From the NCBI RefSeq assembly GCF_010730955.1, contig NZ_AP022577.1, positions 2,170,001-2,234,000 of the forward strand: a stretch of DNA of 64,000 nt. The letters are read 5' to 3'. Within the stretch, counting starts at the first letter, position 1, and each line of letters begins with the position of its first letter. Shown in pieces: positions 1 through 8,022 of the stretch. This DNA is from Mycolicibacterium aubagnense. GTDB taxonomy: Bacteria > Actinomycetota > Actinomycetes > Mycobacteriales > Mycobacteriaceae. Made by a program: the position numbers and the translations under genes. A model generated the notes under the pieces. That model did no database searches. It had not been told where the DNA came from and worked only from the letters and a program-made list of their open reading frames with translations.

Positions 1-41
1 TCAAGGACGGGGCCGAGTTCTCGATCCCGACCTTCAAGTAA
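1..41 (+). CDS. mmsA: Methylmalonate-semialdehyde dehydrogenase, C-terminal end (partial)
   Basis: Only the last 12 codons and the TAA stop lie in the window. They read KDGAEFSIPTFK, which matches the C-terminus I know for CoA-acylating methylmalonate-semialdehyde dehydrogenases. The following genes are an isobutyryl-CoA dehydrogenase type acyl-CoA dehydrogenase and 3-hydroxyisobutyrate dehydrogenase, the usual mmsA-fadE9-mmsB order of mycobacterial valine breakdown, which supports the call despite the short fragment. Confidence 0.75.
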   Translation, partial: KDGAEFSIPTFK

Positions 42-51
42 GGCCCCGGCG

Positions 52-1218
52 TTGAGCATCGATCCTTTCGGACTGGACGACGACGAACGCGTGATCGCCG
101 AGACGGCGGCCGCGTTCGCCGAAAAACGGCTGGCACCAAACGCTTTGGTGTGGGACGCCGACGATCACTTCCCCACCGACGTGCTACGGGAAGCGGCCGA
201 GCTGGGCATGGCGGCCATCTACTGCAGCGACGACGTGGGCGGCAGTGGGCTGCGCCGGTTGGACGGCGTGCGGATTTTCGAGCAGCTCGCCGCCGCCGAC
301 CCGACCATCGCGGCGTTCCTGTCGATCCACAACATGTGCGCCTGGATGGTGGACAGCTTCGGCACGCCGGAACAGCGCAAGACGTGGCTGCCGAAGCTGG
401 CGTCGATGGAGGCCATCGCCAGCTACTGCCTCACCGAGCCGGGCGCCGGCAGCGACGCAGCGGCCTTGCGCACCAAGGCTGTTCGTGATGGCGACTACTA
501 CGTGCTGGACGGCGTCAAGCAGTTCATCTCGGGTGCGGGCGTCTCCGACGTCTACGTGGTGATGGCCCGGACCGGAGCCGACGGCCCCCGCGGCATCTCG
601 GCCTTCATCGTCGAAAAGGACACGCCCGGACTGAGTTTCGGCACCAACGAGGAGAAGATGGGCTGGCACGCCCAGCCCACCGCCCAGGTGATCCTGGAAG
701 GCGTGCGGGTGCCCGCCGACGCCATGCTCGGCGGCTCGGACGGCGAGGGCACCGGTTTCTCCATCGCGATGAACGGACTCAACGGCGGCCGCATCAACAT
801 CGCCGCCTGCTCGCTGGGTGGCGCCCAGGCCGCCTACGACAAGGCCGTCGGCTACCTGGCCTCTCGGGAGGCCTTCGGCTCGGCGCTGATCGACGAACCC
901 ACCATCCGGTTCACCCTCGCCGAGATGGCCACCGCCCTCGAAACCTCGCGGAACATGTTGTGGCGGGCGGCAACTGCCCTCGACACCAACAATCCACGCA
1001 AGGTCGAACTGTGCGCCATGGCCAAGCTGCACGTCACCGAGGCCTGCTACACGGTGGCCGACCAGGCGTTGCAGTTGCACGGCGGCTACGGCTACCTGCG
1101 CGAGTACGGGTTGGAAAAGATCGTCCGCGATCTGCGGGTGCACCGCATCCTGGAGGGGACGAACGAGATCATGCGTGTGGTCATCGGGCGAGCTGCCGCG
1201 ACCGCCGCACGCAATTGA
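52..1218 (+). CDS. fadE9: Acyl-CoA dehydrogenase, isobutyryl-CoA dehydrogenase type
   Basis: A 388-residue FAD-dependent acyl-CoA dehydrogenase of full family length. The N-terminal helical domain begins DDERVIAETAAAFA, the substrate/FAD region contains YCLTEPGAGSDA, and the C-terminal domain ends with RILEGTNEIMR, where the Glu of the EGT motif (about residue 368) is the catalytic base in most of the family. It is expected to convert isobutyryl-CoA to methacrylyl-CoA in valine degradation. The TTG start lies 10 bases after the mmsA stop, so the two are probably co-transcribed; no better start is seen upstream. A palindromic hairpin begins directly after the stop codon. The exact acyl-CoA substrate is inferred from the mmsA and mmsB neighbours. 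Confidence 0.9.
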   Translation: MSIDPFGLDDDERVIAETAAAFAEKRLAPNALVWDADDHFPTDVLREAAELGMAAIYCSDDVGGSGLRRLDGVRIFEQLAAADPTIAAFLSIHNMCAWMVDSFGTPEQRKTWLPKLASMEAIASYCLTEPGAGSDAAALRTKAVRDGDYYVLDGVKQFISGAGVSDVYVVMARTGADGPRGISAFIVEKDTPGLSFGTNEEKMGWHAQPTAQVILEGVRVPADAMLGGSDGEGTGFSIAMNGLNGGRINIAACSLGGAQAAYDKAVGYLASREAFGSALIDEPTIRFTLAEMATALETSRNMLWRAATALDTNNPRKVELCAMAKLHVTEACYTVADQALQLHGGYGYLREYGLEKIVRDLRVHRILEGTNEIMRVVIGRAAATAARN

Positions 1219-1271
1219 GCGATTTGTGCACGAAAATCCGCGATGAGCGCGGGAAATCGTGCACAAATCGC
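1219..1271. repeat. Stop-codon-linked palindrome, copy 1
   Basis: Inverted repeat with outer arms GCGATTTGTGCACG and its exact complement, an inner CCGCG/CGCGG stem and the 5-base loop ATGAG. It starts on the base after the fadE9 stop and ends 24 bases before the mmsB start. The bases between the outer and inner stems do not pair well in this copy. Two better-preserved copies lie at 54126-54174 and 56021-56073, also at gene ends. Confidence 0.85.
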
Positions 1272-1294
1272 GGAGAACTAGGGAGGACGAACTG

Positions 1295-2167
1295 ATGGCG
1301 ACGATTGCATTCCTGGGCCTGGGCCACATGGGCGGCCCCATGGCCGCGAACCTGATCGCGGCGGGGCACACCGTGCACGGCTTCGACCCGGTGCCGGCCG
1401 CGACACAGGCGGCGCAGGACCACGGTGCGACGACCTTCGACAGCGGCCCCGAGGCAGTGGCCGGCGCCGACGTCGTCATCACCATGCTGCCCAACGGTGA
1501 CCTGGTGAAGAGCTGCTACGCCGACGTCATGCCCGCCGCGGCCCCGGGAGCGCTGTTCATCGACTCCTCCACCATCTCGGTCGACGACGCCCGCGAGGTG
1601 CACCGCCTGGCCGGTGAGCGCGGCTTCGCTCAGCTGGACGCCCCGGTGTCCGGCGGCGTGAAAGGCGCGACGGCCGGCACGCTGGCATTCATGGTCGGTG
1701 GCGAGCCCGAGGCCTTCGAGCGCGGGCGGGCGGTGCTCGAGCCGATGGCCGGCAAGATCATCCACTGCGGCGACTCAGGCGCCGGCCAGGCCGCCAAGGT
1801 CTGCAACAACATGGTGCTGGCCGTCCAGCAGATCGCGATCGGTGAAGCATTCGTGCTCGCCGAGCACCTCGGCCTCGACAAGCAATCACTGTTCGACGTG
1901 ATCACCGGGGCGACCGGCAACTGCTGGGCCGTGCAGGTGAACTGTCCGGTGCCCGGGCCGGTGCCCGCCTCCCCCGCGAACAACGATTTCCAGCCGGGTT
2001 TCGCCACCGCGCTGATGAACAAGGACCTCGGTCTGGCGATGGCTGCAGTGCGCTCGACGGGGTCGTCGGCACCCCTCGGCAGCCACGCCGCGGACATCTA
2101 CGCAAAGTTTGCCGCCGAGCATGCCGATCTCGACTTCAGCGCGGTAATCAATCTGCTTCGTCAATGA
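1295..2167 (+). CDS. mmsB: 3-hydroxyisobutyrate dehydrogenase
   Basis: A 290-residue NAD-dependent dehydrogenase of the beta-hydroxyacid dehydrogenase family. It begins MATIAFLGLGHMGGPMA, the glycine-rich dinucleotide-binding loop, and contains the substrate signature DAPVSGGVKGA and the catalytic-lysine stretch GAGQAAKVCNNM. It oxidises 3-hydroxyisobutyrate to methylmalonate semialdehyde, the substrate of the upstream mmsA product. The ATG at 1295 is chosen over an upstream in-frame ATG at 1259 because it has the ribosome site GGGAGG 8 bases upstream and because the upstream codons lie inside the palindrome. It is the last gene of the valine unit. Confidence 0.93.
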   Translation: MATIAFLGLGHMGGPMAANLIAAGHTVHGFDPVPAATQAAQDHGATTFDSGPEAVAGADVVITMLPNGDLVKSCYADVMPAAAPGALFIDSSTISVDDAREVHRLAGERGFAQLDAPVSGGVKGATAGTLAFMVGGEPEAFERGRAVLEPMAGKIIHCGDSGAGQAAKVCNNMVLAVQQIAIGEAFVLAEHLGLDKQSLFDVITGATGNCWAVQVNCPVPGPVPASPANNDFQPGFATALMNKDLGLAMAAVRSTGSSAPLGSHAADIYAKFAAEHADLDFSAVINLLRQ

Positions 2168-2215
2168 CGTCGCCACACCATCACCGCACGTCACAGTGGT
2201 GTTCGTTAGTTAACT

Positions 2216-2244
2216 GTGACATCGCGCGCATTAGGGCATAAGAT
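2216..2244 (+). promoter_or_regulatory. SigA-type promoter of the secreted protein gene
   Basis: GTGACA (2216-2221) is followed after exactly 17 bases by TAAGAT (2239-2244), a good match to mycobacterial housekeeping promoters (TTGACA-like, TANNNT). It lies 31 bases upstream of the start codon at 2276. Confidence 0.6.
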
Positions 2245-2275
2245 GCGTGGGTCGCACAGGGAGGATTCGCGCCGC

Positions 2276-3265
2276 ATGACTTTCAAACTTTTCGCCCGGG
2301 GGGCAACCGTCTCCGCAACGGCGGTTGCTGTTGCGCTCTGCGGAGCCGGCGTCGCGTTCGCGTCGCCTGACCCGGTGAGCCCTGACAGCCAGGATTCGTC
2401 GCAGCAGAACAGCAAGAACAACGAGTCGGCCACCACCCCGTCAAGTGACGTCGGCACGGCCAACACCAAGAACGTCTCCAACTCGCCCTCGAGTTCCACC
2501 GCGGGCCACACCGGCAAGACGGCGCGCAACAACGACAACGGCCTCGACTGGGGTGACGACTGGAGCCTGGGCGGCTTCCCGCCGATCAACCTCTCCAGCA
2601 TGCAGCCGCCGGAGGCCACCGTCGCCATCCCGCTGTCGCTGGGCCTGCCCGGCTTGAGCCTGCCCAGCCTGGTGGTCGATGCCGGCCTCGGTGGTCTCGT
2701 CACCAGCCTCGCGGGCCTCGTCCTGGGTAATCTCTCGGTGCCCGCTGCCGCCGTTCCCACCGCCTCCGCCGCCGTGGCTCCGGTCGCGACCGCCGCCACG
2801 TTCGGCACCATGTCCGCCGTCGGCGACATCGCGAAGGTCTCGTCCGCGGCTGCCGTGGCTCCGGCCATCGCGGCTCCGGCTGTCGCGGCACCGGCCCTGG
2901 GCGGACTGCCGGCCTTGGGCGCTCCGGCGCTGCCGGCCCTCGGAGTACCGGCACTCGGCTCGCTCACGGCGCTCGCCGCGCCGAAGCTGCCCCCCATCGG
3001 CATGCCGCAGCTGCCGCCTGGCGTCGGCCTGCCGAAGATGCCTGGTATCGGCATGCCGCAGCTGCCGGACTTCACCAAGCTGCCGGCCCCGCAGATGCCG
3101 GACCTGACCAAGTTGCCGTCACCCCAGATCGGTTTGCCGCAGCCGCCGCCGATCGGTATGCCGCAGCTGCCGCCGCCTCCGCCGATCGGTCTGCCGTCGA
3201 TTGGTCTGCCGAAGATCGGTCTGCCGTCGATCGGCCTGCCGAGCATCGGTCTCCCGCACTTCTGA
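2276..3265 (+). CDS. Secreted proline/leucine/glycine-rich repeat protein
   Basis: A 329-residue exported protein of unknown function. Residues 1-30 form a Sec signal peptide (basic start, hydrophobic core, likely cleavage after AFA). A Ser/Asn/Thr-rich linker follows, then the conserved block GLDWGDDWSLGGFPPINLSS at about 89-108, an Ala/Val-rich middle, and from about residue 235 a low-complexity tail built of IGMPQLP and IGLPS-type repeats. The ATG at 2276 is chosen because the signal peptide starts there and AGGGAGGA precedes it; an upstream in-frame ATG at 2216 would disrupt the signal. The same block occurs in the 106-residue protein at 8023. A cell-envelope or extracellular structural role is a guess. 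Confidence 0.85.
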   Translation: MTFKLFARGATVSATAVAVALCGAGVAFASPDPVSPDSQDSSQQNSKNNESATTPSSDVGTANTKNVSNSPSSSTAGHTGKTARNNDNGLDWGDDWSLGGFPPINLSSMQPPEATVAIPLSLGLPGLSLPSLVVDAGLGGLVTSLAGLVLGNLSVPAAAVPTASAAVAPVATAATFGTMSAVGDIAKVSSAAAVAPAIAAPAVAAPALGGLPALGAPALPALGVPALGSLTALAAPKLPPIGMPQLPPGVGLPKMPGIGMPQLPDFTKLPAPQMPDLTKLPSPQIGLPQPPPIGMPQLPPPPPIGLPSIGLPKIGLPSIGLPSIGLPHF

Positions 3266-3275
3266 TCGACCAAAG

Positions 3276-3300
3276 CGAGGCGGGCCACAGGCCCGCCTCG
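3276..3300 (+). terminator. Hairpin downstream of the secreted protein gene
   Basis: A perfect stem CGAGGCGGGCC / GGCCCGCCTCG with a 3-base loop starts 11 bases after the stop at 3265. The tract after it is only A/T-mixed, so it is a strong hairpin but a weak canonical terminator. Confidence 0.55.
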
Positions 3301-3317
3301 ACAATTCAAAAGCTCTG

Positions 3318-3356
3318 AAGAACTGGTGGTCAGCCCTGGGCTGACCACCAGTTCTT
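3318..3356. terminator. Perfect 18-bp palindrome at convergent gene ends
   Basis: Arms of 18 bases (beginning AAGAACTGGTGGTCAGCC) flank the loop CTG. The palindrome covers the last codons and the stop of the minus-strand HAD gene, so it also encodes that protein's last residues. Placed between convergent genes, it probably serves as a bidirectional terminator. Confidence 0.6.
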
Positions 3357-4100
3357 GTGCAGGCGCTCACACCCGGCGGCCAGCAGGCCGTCGTACTCTG
3401 CACGCACCTGGACCGCCCCGGGGAATTCGTGTCCGGCCGAGTAGCCGGTGGTGACCACCAACGTCGCCAGCTTGGCCGCCCGCGCGGCGCGGAAACCGCG
3501 GACGCCGCCCGCCACCGCCAACGCGCTCTCCGGCCCCAGACCCAATTCCCACAGTGCGTGGCCGTGCAGATCGGGTTCGCGGCGCGGACGCGGCAGATCG
3601 TCGGGCGTCACGATGGTCTCTGCGATGCCATCGCCCAGCAGCTGACGGACCAGCGGCTCCACCCACGACCGGCTACCGGTACTCACCACGGCCACCGAAA
3701 ACCCGGCGCCGAACAGTCCGGCCGCCAGATCGGCCAGGCCGTCGCGCGGGCTCACGTCACCGTCGAGCACCGACGTCTCGAACAGTTCGGTCTTGGTGCG
3801 GTACACGTGGGCTGCGATCTCGCTGCTGACCCGCCCGAAGCCGCGTCGCCGCAGGGCCGACGCGATACGACGGGACTCGTCCGCGATGCGGACCAGCCGA
3901 CCGTATTCGGCCACAGACCAGGAGATGTCGAGCCCGTGTTCGGCGAAGGCAGAATTGAACGCCACCCGGTGGGCATCGCGCTCGACGTCGGCCAGGGCTC
4001 CGTCGAGGTCGAAGATCACCGCACGCAACGGATCGATCACGGCATGGGCGGGCCGCGCCACATCCCACCAGAACGTGCGCTCCACACAACTCACCGACAT
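3330..4100 (-). CDS. HAD-superfamily hydrolase-like protein
   Basis: A 256-residue protein with the HAD Rossmann core. Motif I is FDLDGALADVE near residue 30 (Asp nucleophile and DxD intact), a helical cap follows, motif II is VVSTGSRSW, and REPDLHGHALWELGLG takes the place of the Lys-containing motif III. Motif IV reads AVAGGVRGFRAA; the acidic pair expected there (as in EDS..G..AA of CbbY-like enzymes) is absent, so phosphatase activity is uncertain. The start is uncertain: ATG 4100 is used, ATG 4121 has a more distant GGGAGG, and the open frame runs on to 4550 without support. It converges on the secreted protein gene and diverges from the two-component genes. Confidence 0.75.
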   Translation of the reverse strand: MSVSCVERTFWWDVARPAHAVIDPLRAVIFDLDGALADVERDAHRVAFNSAFAEHGLDISWSVAEYGRLVRIADESRRIASALRRRGFGRVSSEIAAHVYRTKTELFETSVLDGDVSPRDGLADLAAGLFGAGFSVAVVSTGSRSWVEPLVRQLLGDGIAETIVTPDDLPRPRREPDLHGHALWELGLGPESALAVAGGVRGFRAARAAKLATLVVTTGYSAGHEFPGAVQVRAEYDGLLAAGCERLHKNWWSAQG

Positions 4101-4275
4101 GGGTATAAGGGTGTCCCACATCACAGGTCCGGGGCCTCCCCCAATCGGGGGATTGGACGGGCGAGATTGCCGGTGAACATTCGCGGCGGTCCACAGCCGG
4201 TCTCCCGACCTGCGCGGAAGCGCCGCTCTAAGGTGTTGCCATGACCACCAGCGAGAAGCCGGAGGCGGATCGCGC

Positions 4276-4956
4276 ATGACCGCTGACCCCGAAGCCGACG
4301 CCGGCACGCCGGTGCGGCTGATCCTGGTCGACGACCACGAAATGGTCATCGAGGGACTCAAGGCCATGCTGGCCGCATTCAGCAACCGGGTGCGGGTGGT
4401 CGGCCAGGCCGTCGGGGCCGAACGAGCCGCCGCCGTGGTCGACGAACTGCAGCCCGACATCGTGCTGTGCGATGTCCGGATGCAGGGCGCCAGCGGCCTG
4501 GACCTGTGCCGTGAACTGCGGGAACGCAACCCGGACCGCAAAGTCGTCATGCTGTCGGTGTACGACGACGAGCAGTACCTCTACCAGGCACTGCGGGTCG
4601 GTGCTGCGGGATATCTGCTCAAGAGCATCAGCAGCGACGACCTGGTCCGTCAGCTCGAGTTGGTGCACGGCGGGGCCACCGCCATCGATCCCGGCATGGC
4701 GGCCCGGGCGGCAGACACCGCGGCCCGCATGCAGCGTGACGAGTTCTGGCCCGGCGCCCGCCAGGGCCTCACCCAGCGGGAGAGCGAAATCCTGTCGTTC
4801 GTGGTCGACGGGCTGTCCAACCGCGGTATCGCGACCCGGTTGGTGATCGGTGAGGAGACCGTCAAGAGTCACCTGCGGTCCATCTACCGCAAGCTCAACG
4901 TCAGCGACCGTGCCGGCGCGGTGGCGACCGCGCTGCGGGAGGGCATCTACCGATGA
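4276..4956 (+). CDS. NarL/FixJ-family response regulator
   Basis: A 226-residue DNA-binding response regulator. The receiver domain (about 13-130) has the acidic pocket LVDDHE, the phospho-acceptor Asp66 in DIVLCDVRM, and the Lys of YLLKSIS. The C-terminal LuxR-type helix-turn-helix (about 160-222) contains LTQRESEILSFVVDGLSNRGIA and GEETVKSHLRSIYRKL. The ATG stop overlap with the downstream kinase gene (ATGA, 4 bases) shows a translationally coupled pair. The signal and target genes are not evident. Confidence 0.92.
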   Translation: MTADPEADAGTPVRLILVDDHEMVIEGLKAMLAAFSNRVRVVGQAVGAERAAAVVDELQPDIVLCDVRMQGASGLDLCRELRERNPDRKVVMLSVYDDEQYLYQALRVGAAGYLLKSISSDDLVRQLELVHGGATAIDPGMAARAADTAARMQRDEFWPGARQGLTQRESEILSFVVDGLSNRGIATRLVIGEETVKSHLRSIYRKLNVSDRAGAVATALREGIYR

Positions 4957-6191
4957 CGGCGCGCAAACCTGACGAGCGCCTACGCGAGGAATCGACGGGC
5001 AAGGTGCTGACCGCGGACCGCGAACTGGCCCTGCTGCGCGAGCTGATCCGGGCCGCCTCCAGCGGTCCCGGCGTCGAACCGCTGGCCGCGGCAGCGGCCC
5101 GGATGATCACCCGGGCCACCGGTACCGACGTCTGCTTCGTCCACGTGCTGGACGACACCGAACGGTCGCTGACCCTGACGGGTGCCACGCCACCGTTCGA
5201 CCAAGAGGTGGGCAAGATCCGGCTGCCGCTGGGCGAAGGCGTCTCGGGATGGGTGGCCAGCAACCGCGAACCCGTGGTGATCACCGACGACAAGGAGTCC
5301 GACCCGCGCTACCGGCCGTTCGAATCGCTGCGCGGCAGTGACTTCGCATCCATGGTGTCGGTGCCGATGGAGACCGACCCGGGCGGGCTGGTCGGCGTCC
5401 TCAACGTACACACCGTCGACCGCCGGGAGTTCACCGCGCGCGACGTCGAGCTCCTGCTCGTGATCGGCCGGCTCATCGCCGGGGCCATGCACCAGGCCCG
5501 GCTGCACCGTCAGCTCGTGGCCCGCGAACGCGCGCACGAGAACTTCGTGGAGCAGGTCATCGAGGCCCAGGAGATCGAGCGCCGCCGACTGGCCGGCGAT
5601 ATCCACGACGGCATCTCGCAGCGGTTGGTGACGCTGTCCTACCGGCTCGATGCGGCCAGCCGGGCAGTCGGGTCGGATGCCGCCGTCGCCGCCGAGCAGC
5701 TGACCTTGGCCCGGGAACTGGTGGACCTGACCCTCGGGGAGGCCCGCGCGGCCATCGGCAACCTACGCCCACCGGTTCTCGACGACCTGGGCCTGGCCGG
5801 TGGGCTCGCCAGCCTGGCACGCTCCATCGGCCAGCTCCACGTCGATGTGGAGCTGGCCGACGTCCGGCTGCCCGACCACATCGAGCTCGCGCTGTACCGC
5901 ATCGCCCAGGAGTGCCTGCAGAACGTCGTCAAGCACGCCCACGCCAGTAACGCGTTGCTGAAGTTCGCGGCCGACGCCGAACATGCCCGGCTCGAGATCA
6001 TCGACAACGGAATCGGTTTCGACACGTTCGAGCGTCCCTTGGGCGCCGACGAGATGGGCGGCTACGGGCTGTTGTCGATGGCCGAACGCGCCGAGATCGT
6101 CGGCGGCCGGCTGAACATCCGCTCCCGGCCGGGCTCCGGCACCATCGTCACCGCCACCATCCCACTGACTTCGGTGCGCGGCCAGGCATAG
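4953..6191 (+). CDS. GAF-domain sensor histidine kinase
   Basis: A 412-residue cytosolic kinase partnered with the response regulator in front of it. A GAF domain spans roughly residues 40-185 (CFVHVLDD, LPLGEGVSGWVA, SVPMETDPGG). A short helix leads to a HisKA_3 domain with the phospho-acceptor His218 in RRRLAGDIHDGISQRL. The HATPase domain carries NVVKHAHAS (N box), IIDNGIGFD (G1) and GGYGLLSMAERAE (G2). No transmembrane segment is visible, so the ligand, if any, is sensed inside the cell by GAF. The arrangement resembles the LiaS/NarX-like soluble kinases. Confidence 0.92.
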   Translation: MTARKPDERLREESTGKVLTADRELALLRELIRAASSGPGVEPLAAAAARMITRATGTDVCFVHVLDDTERSLTLTGATPPFDQEVGKIRLPLGEGVSGWVASNREPVVITDDKESDPRYRPFESLRGSDFASMVSVPMETDPGGLVGVLNVHTVDRREFTARDVELLLVIGRLIAGAMHQARLHRQLVARERAHENFVEQVIEAQEIERRRLAGDIHDGISQRLVTLSYRLDAASRAVGSDAAVAAEQLTLARELVDLTLGEARAAIGNLRPPVLDDLGLAGGLASLARSIGQLHVDVELADVRLPDHIELALYRIAQECLQNVVKHAHASNALLKFAADAEHARLEIIDNGIGFDTFERPLGADEMGGYGLLSMAERAEIVGGRLNIRSRPGSGTIVTATIPLTSVRGQA

Positions 6192-6539
6192 CCTGCGCCG
6201 AAGGGGATGAGGTCAGTCGACCGGATCGACCGGCTCAGTGTGGTCGCGCCTATTCAGGCCTGGCGAGGGGCCCGTCCGGCAGCTGAGGAAAGCGTAGTGG
6301 GGTGAGGGATTCGCCTCTCGGCGGTTGCGATTCGGTTCGGTGGCGCGCGAGCGAACACCGCGGCTGTAGGCGGGCCCGGTGTGGTTTCGGCTTGTGTTGA
6401 CTACCAAGCTCCGGGGTGCGGCGGTATCGGGATGTCGACCGCCGGCGGGTAGTGCGCTATGTGTCGGGGACCAATGGCTCTAGTTCAGTCTGCATTGCTG
6501 AGATGGAATGGGCGCCGCTTGAACGCAAGGGGAGATCTC
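6192..6539. other. Intergenic region, 348 bases
   Basis: No gene is supported here; a 64-codon minus-strand frame (6213-6407) has no motif or ribosome site. The segment must contain the promoter of the DszB-like gene. TTGACT near 6397 is the only -35-like hexamer I noticed, without a convincing -10. Confidence 0.4.
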
Positions 6540-7703
6540 ATGACAACTACCGCCAAGCCAGTGACCGCTAAGGAGTCCAGCACGGTTCCGTTGCGTTGGG
6601 ACGAGGTGTACTACACGAACTGCCCTTTGGTGTCGGCGAGCAATGTCGACCAGGAATTGGGTTGGACGCGTGAGGAGTTCAAGAAGATCGGCGTCACCTA
6701 TGACTTCCTCCGGTCGCGCCGGGAGAACAACTGGTATCCCCACTACGTCCACAACCTGGACAACCTGATCCGCTTCGGCGGTCTGTTCCCACCGATCCAC
6801 GTTCATGCTGACATCCGACGAACGAAGCTGCTCGGCGCCACCCACGCCCCACACGAGGGCGGCTGCATGCTGGTGCGCGCCCGCGATGACATCTACCGGA
6901 TGACCGATCTACGGGGCAAGAAGATCGGCCTGACCAAGAGTCTGAACACCATCAAGAACGACTGGTGGCGCATCCAAGAGGAGCAGGGCATCGAGCTGAT
7001 GCTGCGGCTGAACGGCATGACCCGCGACGACGTTGAGATCGTCGAGTTTCCCTACCCCGACGACTGGTATGACGACCCGAAGATGCTGGATCCGATGAAC
7101 AACCCGTCGGAGCTGTGGCTCAAGCGTGATCACAAGCACGACTTGGCATTCCGGCCGTTGGAACCAGCACTCGAGCAGGGCCTGGTGGACGCGATCTACA
7201 CCCAGAGCAAGCCGATGCAGCACCTGCAGGAGGCCACCGGCAAGTTCAAGTCCATCGAGGACCTGTCTCGCTACCCCGACTGGACGCTACAGGTGGCCAA
7301 CATCCCGGCAGTCATCACCTGCACCGCCGAGATGGCCAACGAGCATCCCGAGCTGGTAGTGACGTTCATGAAGGGCATGATCAAGGTCGGCCGGTGGGCC
7401 AACGAATACAAGCGCGCCGCCGCGGCGATCCTGGACAAGCAGACGTTCTATCTCGACGTCGAGGACACCTATCAGGGCATCAAGCACATCGACATGGTGC
7501 CCAACCTGTCCGCGCAGAACCTGGCCTCCATCGAGATCGGCAAGGACTTCATGCTCAGCCACGGCTATATCCACAACGACTTCGATGTCCACGAGTGGGC
7601 CGCGCCGCAGTTCGCCGAGCGGGCGGTCAAGGAGCTACTCGAAGAGCGGTGGGCCAAACTCGGCCAAGAGCGGCTTGGCTTGCAGGGCGCGCGGCTCGGA
7701 TAG
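6540..7703 (+). CDS. DszB-like sulfinate desulfinase / NMT1-SsuA-fold protein
   Basis: A 387-residue protein with the periplasmic-binding-protein fold of the NMT1/SsuA/TauA group but no signal peptide. It resembles DszB, the 2'-hydroxybiphenyl-2-sulfinate desulfinase of rhodococci: YYTNCPLVSA, LIRFGGLFPPI, TKLLGAT and DLRGKKIGLT line up with matching DszB blocks. The three residues I recall as the DszB active site (Cys27, His60, Arg70) have counterparts at Cys28, His68 and Arg78, with the same His-to-Arg spacing of ten residues. This suggests a C-S bond-cleaving enzyme rather than a transport receptor. ATG 6540 is chosen for AAGGGGAG six bases upstream. No dszA, dszC or transporter genes lie beside it, so the substrate is unknown. 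Confidence 0.72.
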   Translation: MTTTAKPVTAKESSTVPLRWDEVYYTNCPLVSASNVDQELGWTREEFKKIGVTYDFLRSRRENNWYPHYVHNLDNLIRFGGLFPPIHVHADIRRTKLLGATHAPHEGGCMLVRARDDIYRMTDLRGKKIGLTKSLNTIKNDWWRIQEEQGIELMLRLNGMTRDDVEIVEFPYPDDWYDDPKMLDPMNNPSELWLKRDHKHDLAFRPLEPALEQGLVDAIYTQSKPMQHLQEATGKFKSIEDLSRYPDWTLQVANIPAVITCTAEMANEHPELVVTFMKGMIKVGRWANEYKRAAAAILDKQTFYLDVEDTYQGIKHIDMVPNLSAQNLASIEIGKDFMLSHGYIHNDFDVHEWAAPQFAERAVKELLEERWAKLGQERLGLQGARLG

Positions 7704-8022
7704 CGGCACGGAATCGCTGATGAAGACAGCGGACGAACTCGTCCGCAGCCATGCGGCCAGAGGTCTTCTTGAGTTCTTCGCCGACCCCACAAATCGTCGC
7801 CACAAAGATGAGATGAACTGGAGCCGGGTCGAAAGGTCATCGTTGTCCTTCGCCGTCATCACCGAAGGATCGGCCCGAAACATGTTGTTGCCATTGATTT
7901 TTCGCGTTCCGATCAGGGTGACGCCACAACCATAAGCAACTCCCACATCGCCAATACGGATTTCCCATAGTCGCCGGTTACCGTGCCTCTACCGCAATCG
8001 ATCCCGGAAGGATTCACGCCGT
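7704..8022. other. Intergenic region, 319 bases
   Basis: Lies between the DszB-like gene and the short secreted protein gene. It holds a 71-codon frame (7720-7935, starting MKTADELVRSHAARG) without ribosome site or recognisable domain, which I do not call. The stretch 7860-8020 is visibly lower in GC than its neighbours. GGAAGGA at about 8009 is the ribosome site of the next gene. Confidence 0.4.

Noticed and set aside
4101..4550. N-terminal extension of the HAD frame
   Set aside because: It runs antisense into the response regulator gene and has Ser/Arg-rich shadow composition; the HAD domain starts after 4100.
6213..6407. 64-codon minus-strand frame before the DszB-like gene
   Set aside because: No ribosome site or similarity; lies in a probable promoter region.
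7720..7935. 71-codon frame after the DszB-like gene
   Set aside because: No ribosome site, no recognisable domain and no second line of evidence; could be a remnant but cannot be supported.
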